Notes: generated by a model not told the origin, from the sequence alone. A stretch of 64,000 nucleotides of DNA from Phytophthora sp. 'mugwort' (GCA_033558025.1 JAUCEF010000002.1:2604001-2668000), one strand, 5' to 3'; positions 1-11,110 are shown, numbered from the stretch's first letter. Numbers and translations are program-made.

Positions 1-1
1 C

Positions 2-355
2 CGCACGCTCAAATCGAACGAGTTAAACTACGGCGTCGTGGAGAAGGAAGTGCTAGCGCTGCTGTGTATACTGAATCTGGGTTATTCGATGCTGGTCGGC
101 AAATCAATTAAGATCCTGACGCGGCACTTGACTTGGCTTGGCTTTCGCGCTGCAGGGCTCCAAAGGCGGCTCGGACAATGGCGCGCTGAGATCGCCCTGT
201 TGGAGATCACTAAGTGCACGAAAGGCGAGGGTGAGATCTTGGGATCGCTAGCTGTGTGTGTAACGCCACGATCGATAGTGGATCAGGCACGCATATATCA
301 ATTGCACCGCGGAACGAGACCCGCCGAGCAGTACAGACTCCGATCCCTTCAGTGA
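2..355 (+). pseudogene. Gypsy reverse transcriptase, RNase H domain (C-terminal part)
   Basis: The frame is open from base 2 and shows the typical gypsy RNase H tail: a SNELNY-VVEKEVLALL block, then TRHLTWL, a GLQRRLGQW block and KGEGEILGSLAV. In these elements the domain removes RNA from the RNA-DNA hybrid during reverse transcription. The polymerase domain would lie to the left, outside the window. The tail runs straight towards the extra RNase H in a different frame, so the original polyprotein is frameshifted. The family assignment is firm from motif order; activity is not expected. Confidence 0.75.
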
Positions 356-356
356 A

Positions 357-758
357 GCCCGACGCGAAACGCCTGGTCGCTAGTTTCGACGGATCCGCGA
401 GAGTCAAACGCGGTGGAGGCGCCTTCAGCGCTATCGTGTGGAGGTTGCCCGAGTGGACGGTGGTCAAGGCGGAGTCAGTATGGGCAGAAGATATAACGGT
501 CAACGAGGCGGAGTACGGTGGAATGCGGTTATGCTTTGATCTGCTAGAAAGACTGGATCGAGGACGTCTGGTGATTTGTGGGGAATCCAACTTGGTAATC
601 CGACAGACGATGGGCGAGGTCGACTGCAAAGCTCCCGCGTTGACGTTATTGCGGCAAAGGCTCTACACCGTCTAAGATCCTGGCCGGATCATGACCTGCT
701 TCATGTCAAGCGAGCAGGGAACGCCAGCGCAGATAGTCTGGCGGGTGCGGCGTTTTAG
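357..758 (+). pseudogene. Additional RNase H (aRNH) of gypsy element A
   Basis: After the normal RNase H comes a second RNase H-like domain. Blocks in order are ASFDGSARVKRGGGAFSAIVW (first acidic residue in FDGS), TVNEAEYGG (second, Glu), ICGESNLVIRQ (third position), and HVKRAGNASADSLAG (last Asp). The third position is Glu where related elements I know have Asp (GDSNLVIRQ). A frameshift near 620-660 moves the C-terminal part into another frame. Duplicated RNase H domains are established in plant Tat-type and oomycete gypsy elements, so the domain is expected for this lineage. The Asp-to-Glu change could be decay. Confidence 0.75.
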
Positions 759-1021
759 AGCGGGAGGAAGGTACAGAGGTGACGGATGACCTGGCACGGA
801 AGGATTTTGTGATGCTGAATCGGTTACCCGAGATCCTGACCACAGCTACCGAGGACACTACGCTTCGAATCGCAGCCATGGCGACTAGATCCCACCGGAA
901 GGTCACTAACCTTAGTGTGATGCAGGAAGAGGCGGTCCGCCAGCTGAGCGTGGATCATATCCGACAAGCTTAGGACGAGGAGAAGTGGATCATGAACCTC
1001 AAGTAGTACCTTCAAGGGGAT

Positions 1022-2340
1022 GTGAAGGATCTTGAAAAGGACGAAGCTCGGGTGTGCAGCAACGTGGCTGCTGACTATGAGATGGATGAACAGGATCTAC
1101 TCTACTACTGCCCGCCGTCTGCGAAGGTGGAGGAAGAGAGAGACGGGTTGCTTCTTGTGGTTGTCCTCGAGACGCTGCACGAGAATCTACTTCATCACTA
1201 CCACGTCAGTCTGGAGGGCGGTCATCACGGAATCGGCCGAACATATCAGCGGATCTGGGATCACTTCTATTGGCGTGGACTCTTCAGTAGCGTACATCGG
1301 TTCGTACGTGAATGCGTGGATTGCGAGACTGGCAAAGGTGCGACCGACCATACGCGGCGAGTCACTCGGCAATATCCAGGCCACCTACCCTTTCCAGGTC
1401 ATAGCGATGGATCACATCCCCTCCCTGCCCAAGTCGTACAATGGCCACACGGAACTCCTAATCTGGATAGATCTGTCAACGGTTACGTCATCGTCAAGGC
1501 TGCGCGTCCCGGACAGCCCAAACGATCGCGGAATCCTACGAGGAATGTGTGTTCCGACGCTTCGGTGCGAGCGAGGTGATCCGGCATGACAGGGAGCTGG
1601 CTTCATGTCTGACTTCTTCAAGGCGTTCAATCGCATCATGGGCCAGAGACAGCGAGCCACCATGGCTTATAGGCCTCAGGGGAACGGGACTGTGGAACGC
1701 ATGGTGCAGACGGTGACGAGATCCATCAAGATGTATGTCGAGGACGAGAACCACAGCGCGACTGGGATGAATATGCAGAGAGCCTGACGTTCGCTGTCAA
1801 TACGACACACTACCGGATCCGGGGGACACCCCGTTTTACCTTACGCACGGTTGGGATCCACGCACAACGCTAGAGGCAACTCTCCCGCTGGGCAGCACGA
1901 GACGCCAAGATCGGGATCCACGCCGAGGGCGGTACCGGATCCAGCGCTATTACCAGCAAGCGAGAGCGGACGTGAACGAGAGGCTGAAGAGGCTATTACG
2001 GATCGGGCCGAACGCCACAATGACAGCGTGGAACCGCATCGGATCGAGGTCGGCACTCGAGTGTGGCTATATCTGGATCGAGTCAAGGAATGATACGCGC
2101 GGAAGCTAGCGCATATGTGGCATGGCCCCTTTCCGAGTGTTGGAGATGGTGCAACCTTTCGTGGCTCGACTGGAGACAGCCGGAACAGATTATCACCTTT
2201 TCCGGTGGTGCATGTGTCCAAGTTGAAGCCTATGAGAACATTCCCAGATCGTCCAACGACACGCTTGGTGGTCGATGAGGCGGATCGTCTCGACTTCGAC
2301 GAGGCGCTTTTATCTGAAGCCAGCTGGCATTGATAGCTAG
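1022..2340 (+). pseudogene. Gypsy integrase, fragmented
   Basis: An HHCC-like zinc-binding segment is visible (HHYHVSLEGGHHGIGRTY, then FVRECVDCETGK with two Cys), followed in another frame by a DDE core start (FQVIAMDHIPSLPKSYNG). Further on are the core C-terminal block (MAYRPQGNGTVERMVQ, containing the catalytic Glu) near 1660-1700 and C-terminal domain remains to about 2330. The enzyme would insert the cDNA into the genome. At least three frame changes and stops are needed to read it through, so it is dead. It lies between the extra RNase H and the chromodomain, the usual gypsy order. Confidence 0.75.
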
Positions 2341-2530
2341 AAGAAGGGGAGTACGAAGTCGAGAAGATCAGTGACATGAGGTCGGGCCGTCGAGCCCGCT
2401 ATGGGACGATCACTGCGCGAGTTCAAGGTACACTGGCGAGGCTACGACGAGCTCACCTGGGTTGACGAGGCGGATTTGAACGGTGGGGCGCTGTACGTGA
2501 GTCCTGCAGGATCTGTCCAAGAGGAGTCGT
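2341..2530 (+). pseudogene. Chromodomain of gypsy element A
   Basis: The frame starts with EGEYEVEKISDMRSGRRARYG and, after a one-base shift near 2400, continues REFKVHWRGYDELTWVDEADL. This matches the chromodomain pattern of an EVE-I block, then VKWRGY and a W-plus-acidic tail. Chromodomains at the integrase C-terminus direct chromovirus insertion towards modified chromatin. It is the last recognisable sense-strand coding sequence; downstream the long open frames are on the minus strand. Confidence 0.7.
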
Positions 2531-2699
2531 TCCCAGGTGATGCAGTCGCACGAGGAAGCTTAAATGGTGGAAGCCACGGCAGCAAGCTAGTTGTTGCAGG
2601 TGATACTGAGGTGGAAGGCTTGCAGGAAGGCTGCAGGTGTGAAGGAGGAGGATCCACGTCCGCTATTTGTTGGTGGGCGTGACGAAGTTGGCAGAAGCT

Positions 2700-3146
2700 C
2701 CGCGGGAAGGCTGTGAGAGAAGATGGAGGAGGGTTCCCGCCTGGCGAGTTGGTCGCCACGGCGGATGAAGCAAGAGAGAGGATGCAGGGAGACTGCATGC
2801 TTAAAGATGGAAAGGGGAGTGTGTGAGCATGTAACCAGGAGATTCGGATCTGTTGAAACAACTAAGCTCGCTACAAGAAACGGAAGATCTCAGAACGATC
2901 AAGATACGACATACGCAGGACAAATTAGCCGAAGCAACAGATGAATATTGAACGGATTAGTACACGCAAGACTGATCACTACCGCTACCAAGTTAGTGGC
3001 GTACGACGTATCCTACTCATGATCCGGAGCAGGCGGAGAAAACTTCATGCGAAGCCGGCCGATCTGGCGAGACGGATGAGAAGTCGTATTCATGCGGAAG
3101 TGATTGCGCCACGTGGCGCTCCTATCACGGTCCGCGAGAGCCGCGA
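2700..3146. other. No gene seen; spacer between pol and antisense ORF
   Basis: After the chromodomain the plus strand shows only purine-rich, GATC-containing sequence with short frames and no motif I recognise. The minus strand may hold the last codons of the antisense protein, but no frame can be defended. Confidence 0.4.
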
Positions 3147-5932
3147 TCAAATCTTGGGGCGTCCCTCTGCGATCGCCTCGCGTCCGGGAAACCATGCTGT
3201 GTCTTCGGACTGCAAAGGAAAATGCATCAACACCGGATCTAGCAGCAGGTCCAGGTCACAGCAGCCCGTCCGGCAAGCTTTCTCAAAGATCTGATCTTGC
3301 AGATTCCGGAACTTTGCGCGAGCGTGCGAGCTCCGATTCTTGCGCCCACGGTAGAAAGACGCGAACCACGCGTGCGCGTCCCGCTCGGACGTTGGGATCG
3401 AGAAGGTGTGCGTAGCTTCCCAGTAGGCCTGGCGGTGATCCTCTTCGTAGGCAGATAACCCGGGGCGAGCGCTGCCACCTCGGCGGATCTGGCTGGATCG
3501 AAAGTAAGCGGTTTCAAGGCAGGTACGTCGAGGGCCTTCCACGGCTCCTCCCTGTACAGAACCCTGATGTTCTCCCTCGTGAGCAGGCTCGGAACGTAAC
3601 GCGAAGGATCCAGTTGCCCCCCGCGACTGGCCCGCTCAGGGAACATCCACCCGGCCGAGAGCACCCGGTTGTCGATCAGGATCCGGGGCGTGAGGGTGTC
3701 GAGGGTGAGCATACTAATCTATGAAGGATACCAAGGTGCTACCTCTTCTGCGATCACGACTCGCGTCTGATGGAAGCCGGGGAGAAAGCTATCCTCAGGA
3801 CCGAACAGCTTGGAAACGGGATCCGTGGCGGGTGTACCGGCCGAAGGGGTCTGACTGGGTATGCTGGCCGCCGGCGTCGCGCCTTCCACCTCTTCCTTCG
3901 CTTCGGCAGAGTTCAGATCATAATCGACCACGATGGGTGTAGCTTGAGATCCCTCGCCACCGGAGATCTCCGCGGAAAACTGCATCGACGGGCGTCGATC
4001 GGGATCGCGCCAGAGCCATGAGTAGTTCGTCGTCGTCGGAACCGTCGAAGATCGCGTCCGAGGCGATGAGCGCGGCGTCAGATCCACTACTACTAGAGAT
4101 GGAACCGGGATCGGAGCTAGATCCAGAACCTGTGCGTGGGAACTCGTAGTCCCCATCACCGACCTCAGCCGCGGCGTCAACAACGAGATCCAAGGAAGAT
4201 CCTGGTTGAACTGAAGACACCTTCGAGGCCGATCCGGAGGTAGTTGCGCCATTCACCGCAGGGGAAGAGGAACGAGGCACCTTTTCGGGGAGGGGGGCCT
4301 CGGATCCTCGTGGCGAGGAGAAGCGGGTGGACTCAAGGGCCTCTTGAGAGAGGCCTGGTCGCTGCGAGCCACTGAAATAGACCGAACGCTACGTGCAACC
4401 GACGAGCTCCGCATGGCGGCCGAGGCGATTGACGCTAAGCTGTCAGCAGCGCTGTCCCGCTCCATGACGGCCGACTCGTGCTTGCCGAGCAGGCCTTGAT
4501 GATCTCGCGACAAAAGCTCATGCTGACAGCGGAGTTGATCAAGATTTTGGCGGACCAGCTGGTACGCTTGCTGCATATCCGAGATCTGCTCAAGGCGATC
4601 TCTCTGGGTCTTGAAGTATTGCTGCCCCTTGGGTATAGCCTCGTCGAGATCCAGGCGTCGCTGATCGCGTTCGTTGCTGAGCTGAGTCACTTGGCCGCCA
4701 CAGATTTCAGATCTCGCCGAACTTGGGCGCCGGCGCAGGATTTGGTGTTCGCGCGGGTACCTGACTCTGGGTCCTCTTGCGTTCTTGAGCGACGGTGTCG
4801 CGAGCAGCTTCGAGGGTCTTCTGGTCCACGCGGAGATTACGGAGTTGACCTTGCGTCTGGTGCAGCGAACATCGGCACGCGCTTGATCTCGGTAAGCTGC
4901 CCCCAGCGAGCGCTTCAGGCGCTCGATCGCCTCTCAGGCAGCATCTAACTTGGCCACGGTATGATCGTAAACCCTGTGAAGATCCGCGCGGCGACGCTCA
5001 GCCTTGCCAAGAAATCCTCTAGCTCGAGGATCCGCTCACCTCGGACGTGCAGCTCGATCCGTGCAGCATGTAGATGTGCCGCGGGAACCGATCCGTCGAG
5101 CCGTTGGTGCGCTTGGTGCAGTGTCTTCCCGCAGAGGCTGAGCTTCACGTTCCAGATTACGGACATGCTGCTTCCGTTGCTCGTGGCTACGCTGAAGTTC
5201 CGCTTAATCCTTCTGAGGACGAAAGCGACCTATGAATGCCGTGTCACGCTCGGATCGAGCGGTTTGACACTGCTGCTCAAGGTCGGCGGATCGCTGCCTC
5301 ACCCCAGTTGCTTCATCCCGCAGATCCTGCAGATCTTGCACAAGTGAAGGGCCAGCCCTGGGTAGATCGGCTGGCGTGGCACTGCCATGGTCAGATAAGC
5401 GACGCTCCAGACCGAGGGCATAGTATTGCAGGCGGGTGTATGCCTCCGCGCTGGTTTCTTCTAGCAAGGCGTATCGCGCCCGCAGATCGTCGAAGCCCTG
5501 GACCTCCCCGCGGAGACGGTCAGCTTCTTGGCGCGTTTCTGCTTCAAGCTGCGTGACTTGACGAAGTCGCCCCTGGATAACGACGTAGCGGTGCTGGACG
5601 AAGTCCACGAACGAGCGCGCAGTCGTCCAGTTGGGCTTGGCCAACGTGTGAAGTTACTCGTTGTGGTGACGCGCAGCAACCAGATCCCGCAGGGCTTGCT
5701 GATGCTTGGCTAGCAGCTCCTCGTAGGCACCAACGAAGTGTGGATCGACGTTGCCGCGGCGCGCAGCGGATCAAGGACCAGCACTACCGGAGTTACCGCC
5801 GCTGAAGGATCTGACGGTGCGTGATCACAGTGCGCACATGGAGGAGGGGCGTCCGGAGACAGACTTTGCCCGGCGAATAAGGCAGCGCGAGGCGTGGCGT
5901 CAGAGTCATGGGCGTGGTGGGCAGACGACATG
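3147..5932 (-). pseudogene. Antisense coiled-coil ORF inside gypsy element A
   Basis: On the minus strand, opposite to pol, a chain of overlapping frames reads as one long protein broken by frameshifts. A likely start is the ATG at 5932 (MSSAHHAHDSDATPRAALF). Next come long heptad-rich helices: ATQLEAETRQEADRLRGEV near 5530-5560, LEQISDMQQAYQLVRQNLDQL near 4550-4590 and ALLEETSAEAYTRLQYYALGLE. Then follow a Ser/acidic segment (GSDDDELLMALARSRS, about 4030) and a C-terminal part (AWFASFYRGRKNRSSHARAKF, about 3330). No zinc knuckle or YLYRLN-type gag motif is visible, so I do not call it gag. Function is unknown. It could be an extra antisense gene of the retroelement or part of an inverted neighbour. 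Confidence 0.55.
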
Positions 5933-6249
5933 GTAAAGAGGCTTGATCTGGGTGGACGGCGGTGGGTTGAATTGTGGATCACGTGATACAGTGTGTTACC
6001 GTTGCACGGTGATGACAACGTGTCAGCGGTGGATGGTGTAGTATTGCAGATCCGGATAAGATGGAAGTTGACCGGCAGCCGGAAGATCCACGCGCCAGTG
6101 GCAGCCATAACAGCGTCAAGGTGATGGATCCGGACCATGCGACACGCCAGGTCTGTATATGGTACGAATCCTGGATCCATCCGCTGGGGTAAGGTCTAAG
6201 TCTAGATCCGATCAGTTTTAGTACACACCGGGTTGAAGATCCGTAGCTA

Positions 6250-6850
6250 AAGGGAGGTAGCGTGGAGACGGGTGGTCAGGAATAGGTCAGAGATGGGATC
6301 CTGGGTTATGCGTTATCCGTAGGATAGGTTGTGGGATGGGATCCGAAGGTAGATAGGCTAAGGTATAAATCAGATCCGAATTTGCGCTGGAAGACAGACT
6401 TGACTATGATATAGGGGATTTCTATTGTCCCCATACATAGATCAAGTCTAACTTTGGCGATCTTCCTGCACACGTGGCAGCCCCTGGATAGCTAGTTTGG
6501 CCAGGTCACGCTCGCCCTTTGGTTTCTCAACCCCCCCCCCCTCAAGATCCCGCTGTTGGAGGCGGCAAGCATCGTAAAGGGACAAGGACAACTCCGATAA
6601 GGAGCAAGGACACCTCAAGAAGGAACAACCCCGGATCTCGTATTTCTATTATGGATCCACAAAGTCTGCGCAAAGAGCTCAAGACCAAACCAACACCGGA
6701 TCTCGTGCGCAGGAATACCGCGCAGATTCACCCCCTCCCAAGTCCCCACAAAGACATTCAAGGCCCACCAAGTGCGCGTCTCGTGTCAACGAGAGACCAG
6801 TACCAGCCCGCAGACGTGTGCGCGTGAGTTGGGATCTACTGAATTTCAGC
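6250..6850 (+). repeat. LTR-like 3' end of gypsy element A
   Basis: A purine tract (AAAGGGAGGTAG, about 6247-6258) could be the polypurine tract, and a TATA box (GGTATAAATC, about 6362) follows about 110 bases later, as in an LTR promoter. The sequence around the TATA box resembles that around 53430-53480 at the start of gypsy element C (TATA-like motif, then AATCAGA and CGAATTT). I could not identify the exact TG and CA ends or a second copy, because the left LTR lies outside the window. Confidence 0.4.
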
Positions 6851-6922
6851 GGATCCACTCCACCACAATGGTTTCGAACAAGAACCCTTAAATATCTCCA
6901 TTGTGTACTGGTCCACGAACCC

Positions 6923-6983
6923 ATGAGTCTCAACTGTGTATTCACTTCGCTTGTTCGCTTTGTACGTCTCGGTGTACCTCTGA
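6923..6983 (+). pseudogene. Left part of an ORF split by gypsy element B
   Basis: From an ATG at 6923 the frame runs without a stop to the insertion site. When one copy of the 5-bp duplication TCTGA and the retroelement are removed, it continues in the same frame through 14604-14893. The joint product is about 118 codons, with hydrophobic helical N-terminal sequence (here SLVRFVRLGVPLM). The same frame is also open upstream of the ATG towards about 6575, inside GATC-rich retroelement sequence, so the true 5' end is uncertain. I do not recognise the protein. Confidence 0.45.
6979..6983 (+). repeat. Target-site duplication (left) of element B
   Basis: TCTGA immediately precedes the TG of the 5' LTR. 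The same five bases follow the CA of the 3' LTR at 14599-14603. A 5-bp duplication is normal for gypsy integrases. Confidence 0.85.
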
Positions 6984-7312
6984 TGTAACGGGGTTACATG
7001 AAAAAGTGCCAATTCACTCTTCAGAGCAGATGTACCCAAGTACACTAAGTGATGTGGCCAAACATCACTAAGACGTCGACGGCAGACCTCAGAGCCACTC
7101 AATAGGATAACATTAGGGTATTTTATAGGTGACTAATAGTTAATATGTAGATGCACTAAAAGGGGCCACCTATAAATATATTCAGTCTTAAATCTACTAA
7201 TTTTGGTAATAGTTTCACAGGCCAGGGACTAGTGAACTGCCGTTCACTGAGCGTTTGTGTACTATCCGGATGTCACACTTCCTGTGCGCAAGGTGTTGTG
7301 TACCCCGCCATA
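6984..7312 (+). repeat. 5' LTR of gypsy element B
   Basis: It is nearly collinear with 14232-14598. It lacks about 38 bases that the 3' LTR has after the GACGTCGACGG block, and its last two bases read TA instead of CA. It contains TATAAATATA at about 7171, a plausible promoter for the element's RNA, and the inverted pair TGATGT/ACATCA. Confidence 0.9.
7171..7180 (+). promoter_or_regulatory. TATA-like element in the 5' LTR
   Basis: TATAAATATA lies about 190 bases into the LTR and is conserved in the 3' LTR at 14456-14465. This fits the U3 promoter of a retrotransposon. Confidence 0.5.
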
Positions 7313-7380
7313 CTTGATAGCACTTGTAGTCAATCCACGCCTACGCGGGTTACTAGCTGAAACCTCGGGGTCCTAGCAAC

Positions 7381-8400
7381 ATGGACTGGAATGAGTTTTC
7401 TCATCTCAACGACTCACAATTCGAGTCCGATCGTAAGATGACTGACATCTTTGGAATGGATGCCTTGCGCAGCTTGGCGTCGTCAACGCAAGCTGAGCAG
7501 GTCAAACGCGGTCACGCTTCGACCTGCCGTGAGCGGGGGTTCATCGAACATGTTCGAAGCAGGTTCCGGCCGCAGAGCCGAAACGGTCTACCCCAAGCCG
7601 CTGAGGCTGAAGATAAACCCATATTTAGGGAAGAAAGGTGAAAACCTTCGCTTCTGGGCGTGAGAAGTAGAGCTCGCAATGGATGCGGCTCTCATCTCCT
7701 CGGAGAACCTCCGAGTGGCTTTTGACCTCTCCAACCTTAGCGGGCGTGCTATGAGTTGGGCGTATACGCGGGAAGCGACAACTCCTGGATGCGAAGCATC
7801 CAGGGCTCAGCTGTGTGAACAGCTCAGAGCCGCCTTCCTCCCGGCGAACTATGCGTACCACCAGCGGTCACGCTTCTGTCATGTAAACAGGGAAGACGTG
7901 ATCTGCACGAGTACATCCAGGAGATGCGGCAGCTCATCGCATCCCTCGTGGGACACCCACTCCATGAATACATCAAAGTGACGGTATTCATGGACGGCCA
8001 AAGAGTAGGCCCGGCCCGCACCCAGCTATTGCAGGCCAATACTCTGGAAGAGGTGATCCCGGTCGCCCTCCAAGAGGAATGCAGTCACCACCAGGCACGC
8101 ACGCCGGCGGCGATGTGGACAGAGGCTGCGACACCAAGTCGCGGGGCCCCAAACGGGCAAGTTGGGCTCGCCGAGCAGCATGATATTCGCTGCTATACCT
8201 GTGGTAATGTAGAGCACAGGACACATCCTGCGGGGGGACAACGAAAGCGTTTCCCTCCAAAGCCCATCCCGCGTCAAGGGTCGCTGGCAAAGTCCGCGGC
8301 CTCACGGTCAGGGAAACGCAGGACACCAGTAGTGGCGGGGTGCCCTACTGGGGAAGATCTAAGTCTTCATGAGCGGTGCGCGGGAGGCGCGCACCATGGA
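7381..8400 (+). pseudogene. Gag of gypsy element B, frameshifted
   Basis: An ATG at 7381 opens 69 bases after the LTR (MDWNEFSHLNDSQF). After frame changes the retrotransposon gag core is readable: RAAFLPANYAYHQRSRF near 7830, then HEYIQEMRQLIASLVGHPLHEYIK near 7905-7970. A zinc-knuckle remnant follows (CYTCGNVEHRTHP, about 8190) that has lost the last Cys. The protein would form the virus-like particle. Start and order fit a gypsy gag; it needs at least three frame shifts to read through, so it is not functional. Confidence 0.75.
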
Positions 8401-8420
8401 GGCAGAGCCCCTGAGAGTCT

Positions 8421-9019
8421 TTGCACTCTCGAATCGAAGAAGGGCAGCGTTGGGCTCTAGATGTACACGTAAGTGTATGGGGATATACCCATCCCTTCCG
8501 AGTCTTGATAGACTCCGGTGCATCGAAGACCTTCGCAGCCAGACGGTTGCGGAGAACAGCAACAAGTTGGCCGATGCTTTACGAGAAAGCAAAGGCAACG
8601 GGACAGTGTCAGTACAACTGGCCGACGGAACGGTGATTACCGTTCCCAATATCCATATGGATCTAGCTGTGAAGTTCGAGGACTTCGACAGCATGGAGCA
8701 GTTTACTGTCCTAGAGATGGACAAGTATGACTTGATCCTGGGCATGCCCTGGCTCGAGAAACATGAGCCATGGATCGTTTGGAGAAACAAAGCCATCGGG
8801 GCCAGGACCGCAGTTACTGGCAGAGCATTGGTCATGTTCCCACCTCTGCCAGGAACTGGGGCGTCCGAAAGGGGCGCCGGGATGCAAGAGCATCCAGTGA
8901 ATGTTTGGGAGCCGCCGACGTATTTGAGCGACTCCCTAGAAGCGGTGGCAGCAGAAGCTGCACCTGGTCGAGTGCGGCAGTCCTTGCAGGATAGCCCTCG
9001 ACCCCCCGCCGGAATCTAG
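8421..9019 (+). pseudogene. Retropepsin (aspartic protease) of gypsy element B
   Basis: The catalytic motif LIDSGASKTF is at 8502-8531 in the frame that starts at 8421. The rest of the protease (NGTVSVQLADGTV, then LEMDKYDLILGMPWLEKHEPW) is in the frame of 8369-9019. One frameshift near 8550 therefore separates the active site from its C-terminal half. The D-S-G-A triad variant is usual in gypsy elements. The enzyme cuts Gag-Pol. Downstream, 9020-9800 is the linker to the reverse transcriptase, with a long open frame (9140-9607) and no recognised domain. Confidence 0.8.
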
Positions 9020-9799
9020 ACCGGCGGCTGAGGCTTCAAGAGTACGGTGCCCGGAGGCACCGACCAGGTGGGTAGCCTAGGTCGACACTAAGTCACCCAG
9101 ACTGAAACTGACGAGGAAGAAGCGCGGGGCGCTTTCTGTGTGGGTATTCCAAACCGTGTCACCCAGATAAAAATTGACGAGGAAGGTGCAGAATGCGCTT
9201 CCTGTGTGGGTAACCTTGTTCCACACGAAGCTCTAGAAGTTTTGGACGTCATCAATGAGACGTCCACAGACGTGGGTAACGAAGTACCACGTCACGGTCA
9301 CCGTCGACGAAATAATCGACACCGCAAGTCGAGTCTGAAGTCATTTCAGACTGGAGTCGCTTCAAGCGACTCGGAACCGAGGGCCCGGGTTCTTCCGACG
9401 CGGCCTGTCGAAGGATGTAATCACATTTTCGACGGCGAGACCGGCCATCGTGTCAAAGCAGGCGGCATCCAACTAGAGCCGCTGCCAGAGGTACCAGAGC
9501 CCCTGAACCTCGACGAGTTGACGACGACAGATTTCCTGGCCGACCTGAAGGCAGGAGAAGTCGCGGAGGTGGTACTCTTGAAGCAATACCCACTCCAGAG
9601 GAATTGAATTTCTCCTCGTTTATGGACGAGTTCGTCCTGGAAGCATTCTCCTCTCAGCGTGCCTCGCGGTTGGGTTCTGAGATTCTCAAGAACAGAGAGG
9701 ATCCAGTGTATCCTTTAAGGAAGGAGTTCGAGGACGTGGTGTTCAAGGATCCACCGTCTCAACTCCCACCGGATCGTTGGATCAGGTACGAGAATTGAT

Positions 9800-10580
9800 C
9801 TCGTGCCGGGCACAAAGGACTGTGCCATCAGACAATGGTCATTGACTCGTGAGCAGTGCGAGGTCATTGATGCCTTCTCCGCCTCAAGGACAGGCATGAT
9901 GCGGGAATCGAAATCCCCGTACTCGACGCCAACCTTCTGCGTTCGGAAGCCGAACGGAAAGTGGCGTCTGGTTCATGCTTTAATAAGCTGAACGGCGCAA
10001 CGGTGCCGGCCCAGACACCCATCCCGCGAAAGGATGTGTTGTTAAACAACATGGCCGGGTGCGAGTTATACAGCGCCCTGGATATGGCGGACGGATAATA
10101 CCAGATTCTGATGCGCGAGAGCGACATCCCGCTCACGGTAGTGAGCACCGCGAGCGGTATGCTCTGAGAGTGGCTGGTTATGCTACATGGCCTGTCTAAA
10201 GCCCCGGCAACGTTCAATCGCCTGGCCACGCAGTTGTTTAGACCACTGCGTCGTACGCACAGACGTACTTCGACGACATCCTCGTCCATAGCCGTGCCGA
10301 GGGAGGCAAGACGGCTATGGAGGTGCATTTGGAGCACCTCCGTCAAGTATTGGAGGTCATCAGAGCGTACAAGCTCTATGCCAACATCGACAAGTGCGTC
10401 TTCGCGGCGCAAGAGATCAAAGTTCTCGATTGATTCGTTAGCAACGTCGGCATTCGAGCCGACCATGAGAAAATCAAGGCCATTTCGGCTTGGCCAACGC
10501 CAAGGTACCAGAAGGACCTGAGGAAGTGGCTGGGTTTAGCCAACTACCTCCATAAGTACAGCGAAGGGTACGCGGGTCTG
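9800..10580 (+). pseudogene. Reverse transcriptase of gypsy element B
   Basis: Readable blocks in order are TKDCAIRQWSLTREQ, KSPYSTPTFCVRKPNGKWRL (finger region), KDVLLNNMAGCELYSALDMADG followed by a stop, MLHGLSKAPATFNRLATQLF, and the catalytic YFDDI at 10266-10280 followed by VHSRAEGGKTAMEVHLEHL. The first catalytic Asp lies in SALDMADG. At least two in-frame stops (near 10098 and 10166) and several frame changes kill the gene. It would copy the element's RNA into DNA. Confidence 0.85.
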
Positions 10581-10589
10581 GCTAGACCC

Positions 10590-11110
10590 TTGTCGGATTT
10601 TCTGAAGAAGGATACCGACTTGCACTGGGGGCGTGAGCACCAGGAGGCCTTTGACAATGTGAAGGCGAGCCTACAGAAGGCGTCTGTCCTGGCACTGCCG
10701 GACGAGACGAAGCCGTTCGTCTGTGATGCATCCGATTATGCATTGCTGCAGCATGATGCACAGGACGTGGACGAGTGATTTCATTTCAGTCCCGGCAGCT
10801 CAAGTCTGCCGAACGGAACTACTCCGTTCATGACAAGGAGCTGCTTGCCATGCAGTACGTCCTTGTCAAGTTCCGGGTGCATCTCCTGGGCTAACAGCCT
10901 TTTGTGATTTACACAAATCACGCATCCTTACAGACGGCGCCAAATTCGCCCATCTGTCCAATAGGATAGCGATGTGGCTGTCCTTCTTCGCGGAATATAA
11001 CTTCCGCGTCGAGTACAAGCCTGGCAAGCGCAACGTGCTTGCCGATGCGTTGTCACCCAGGCCGGACTATGAGCTGGCGAACATAAGTCGCGCCACGACC
11101 GATCTATAGG
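10590..11110 (+). pseudogene. RNase H domain of gypsy element B
   Basis: The block KASLQKASVLALPDETKPFVCDASDYA carries the first catalytic Asp (CDAS). It is followed in shifted frames by SRQLKSAERNYSVHDKELLAM, the usual ERNY-HDKELLA motif, and FVIYTNHASLQT (TDH-type motif changed to TNH). There is a stop near 10891. Unlike element A, no second RNase H is visible between this domain and the integrase, so the two elements belong to different lineages. Confidence 0.75.

Larger units (their letters stand above)
1..6850 (+). mobile_element. Ty3/gypsy retroelement A, left end outside window
   Basis: The plus strand carries, in order, the RNase H of a reverse transcriptase, a second RNase H, an integrase and a chromodomain, all broken by frameshifts. 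It then continues as a long minus-strand coiled-coil reading frame and an LTR-like segment. The second RNase H is a known trait of some oomycete and plant gypsy elements. GATC is unusually common throughout (about 20 sites in the first 1.14 kb against 4-5 expected), which supports treating the stretch as one unit. The right boundary is approximate: it is placed where the GATC-rich sequence stops, just before element B's target region. The antisense part could instead belong to a separate inverted element. Confidence 0.7.
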
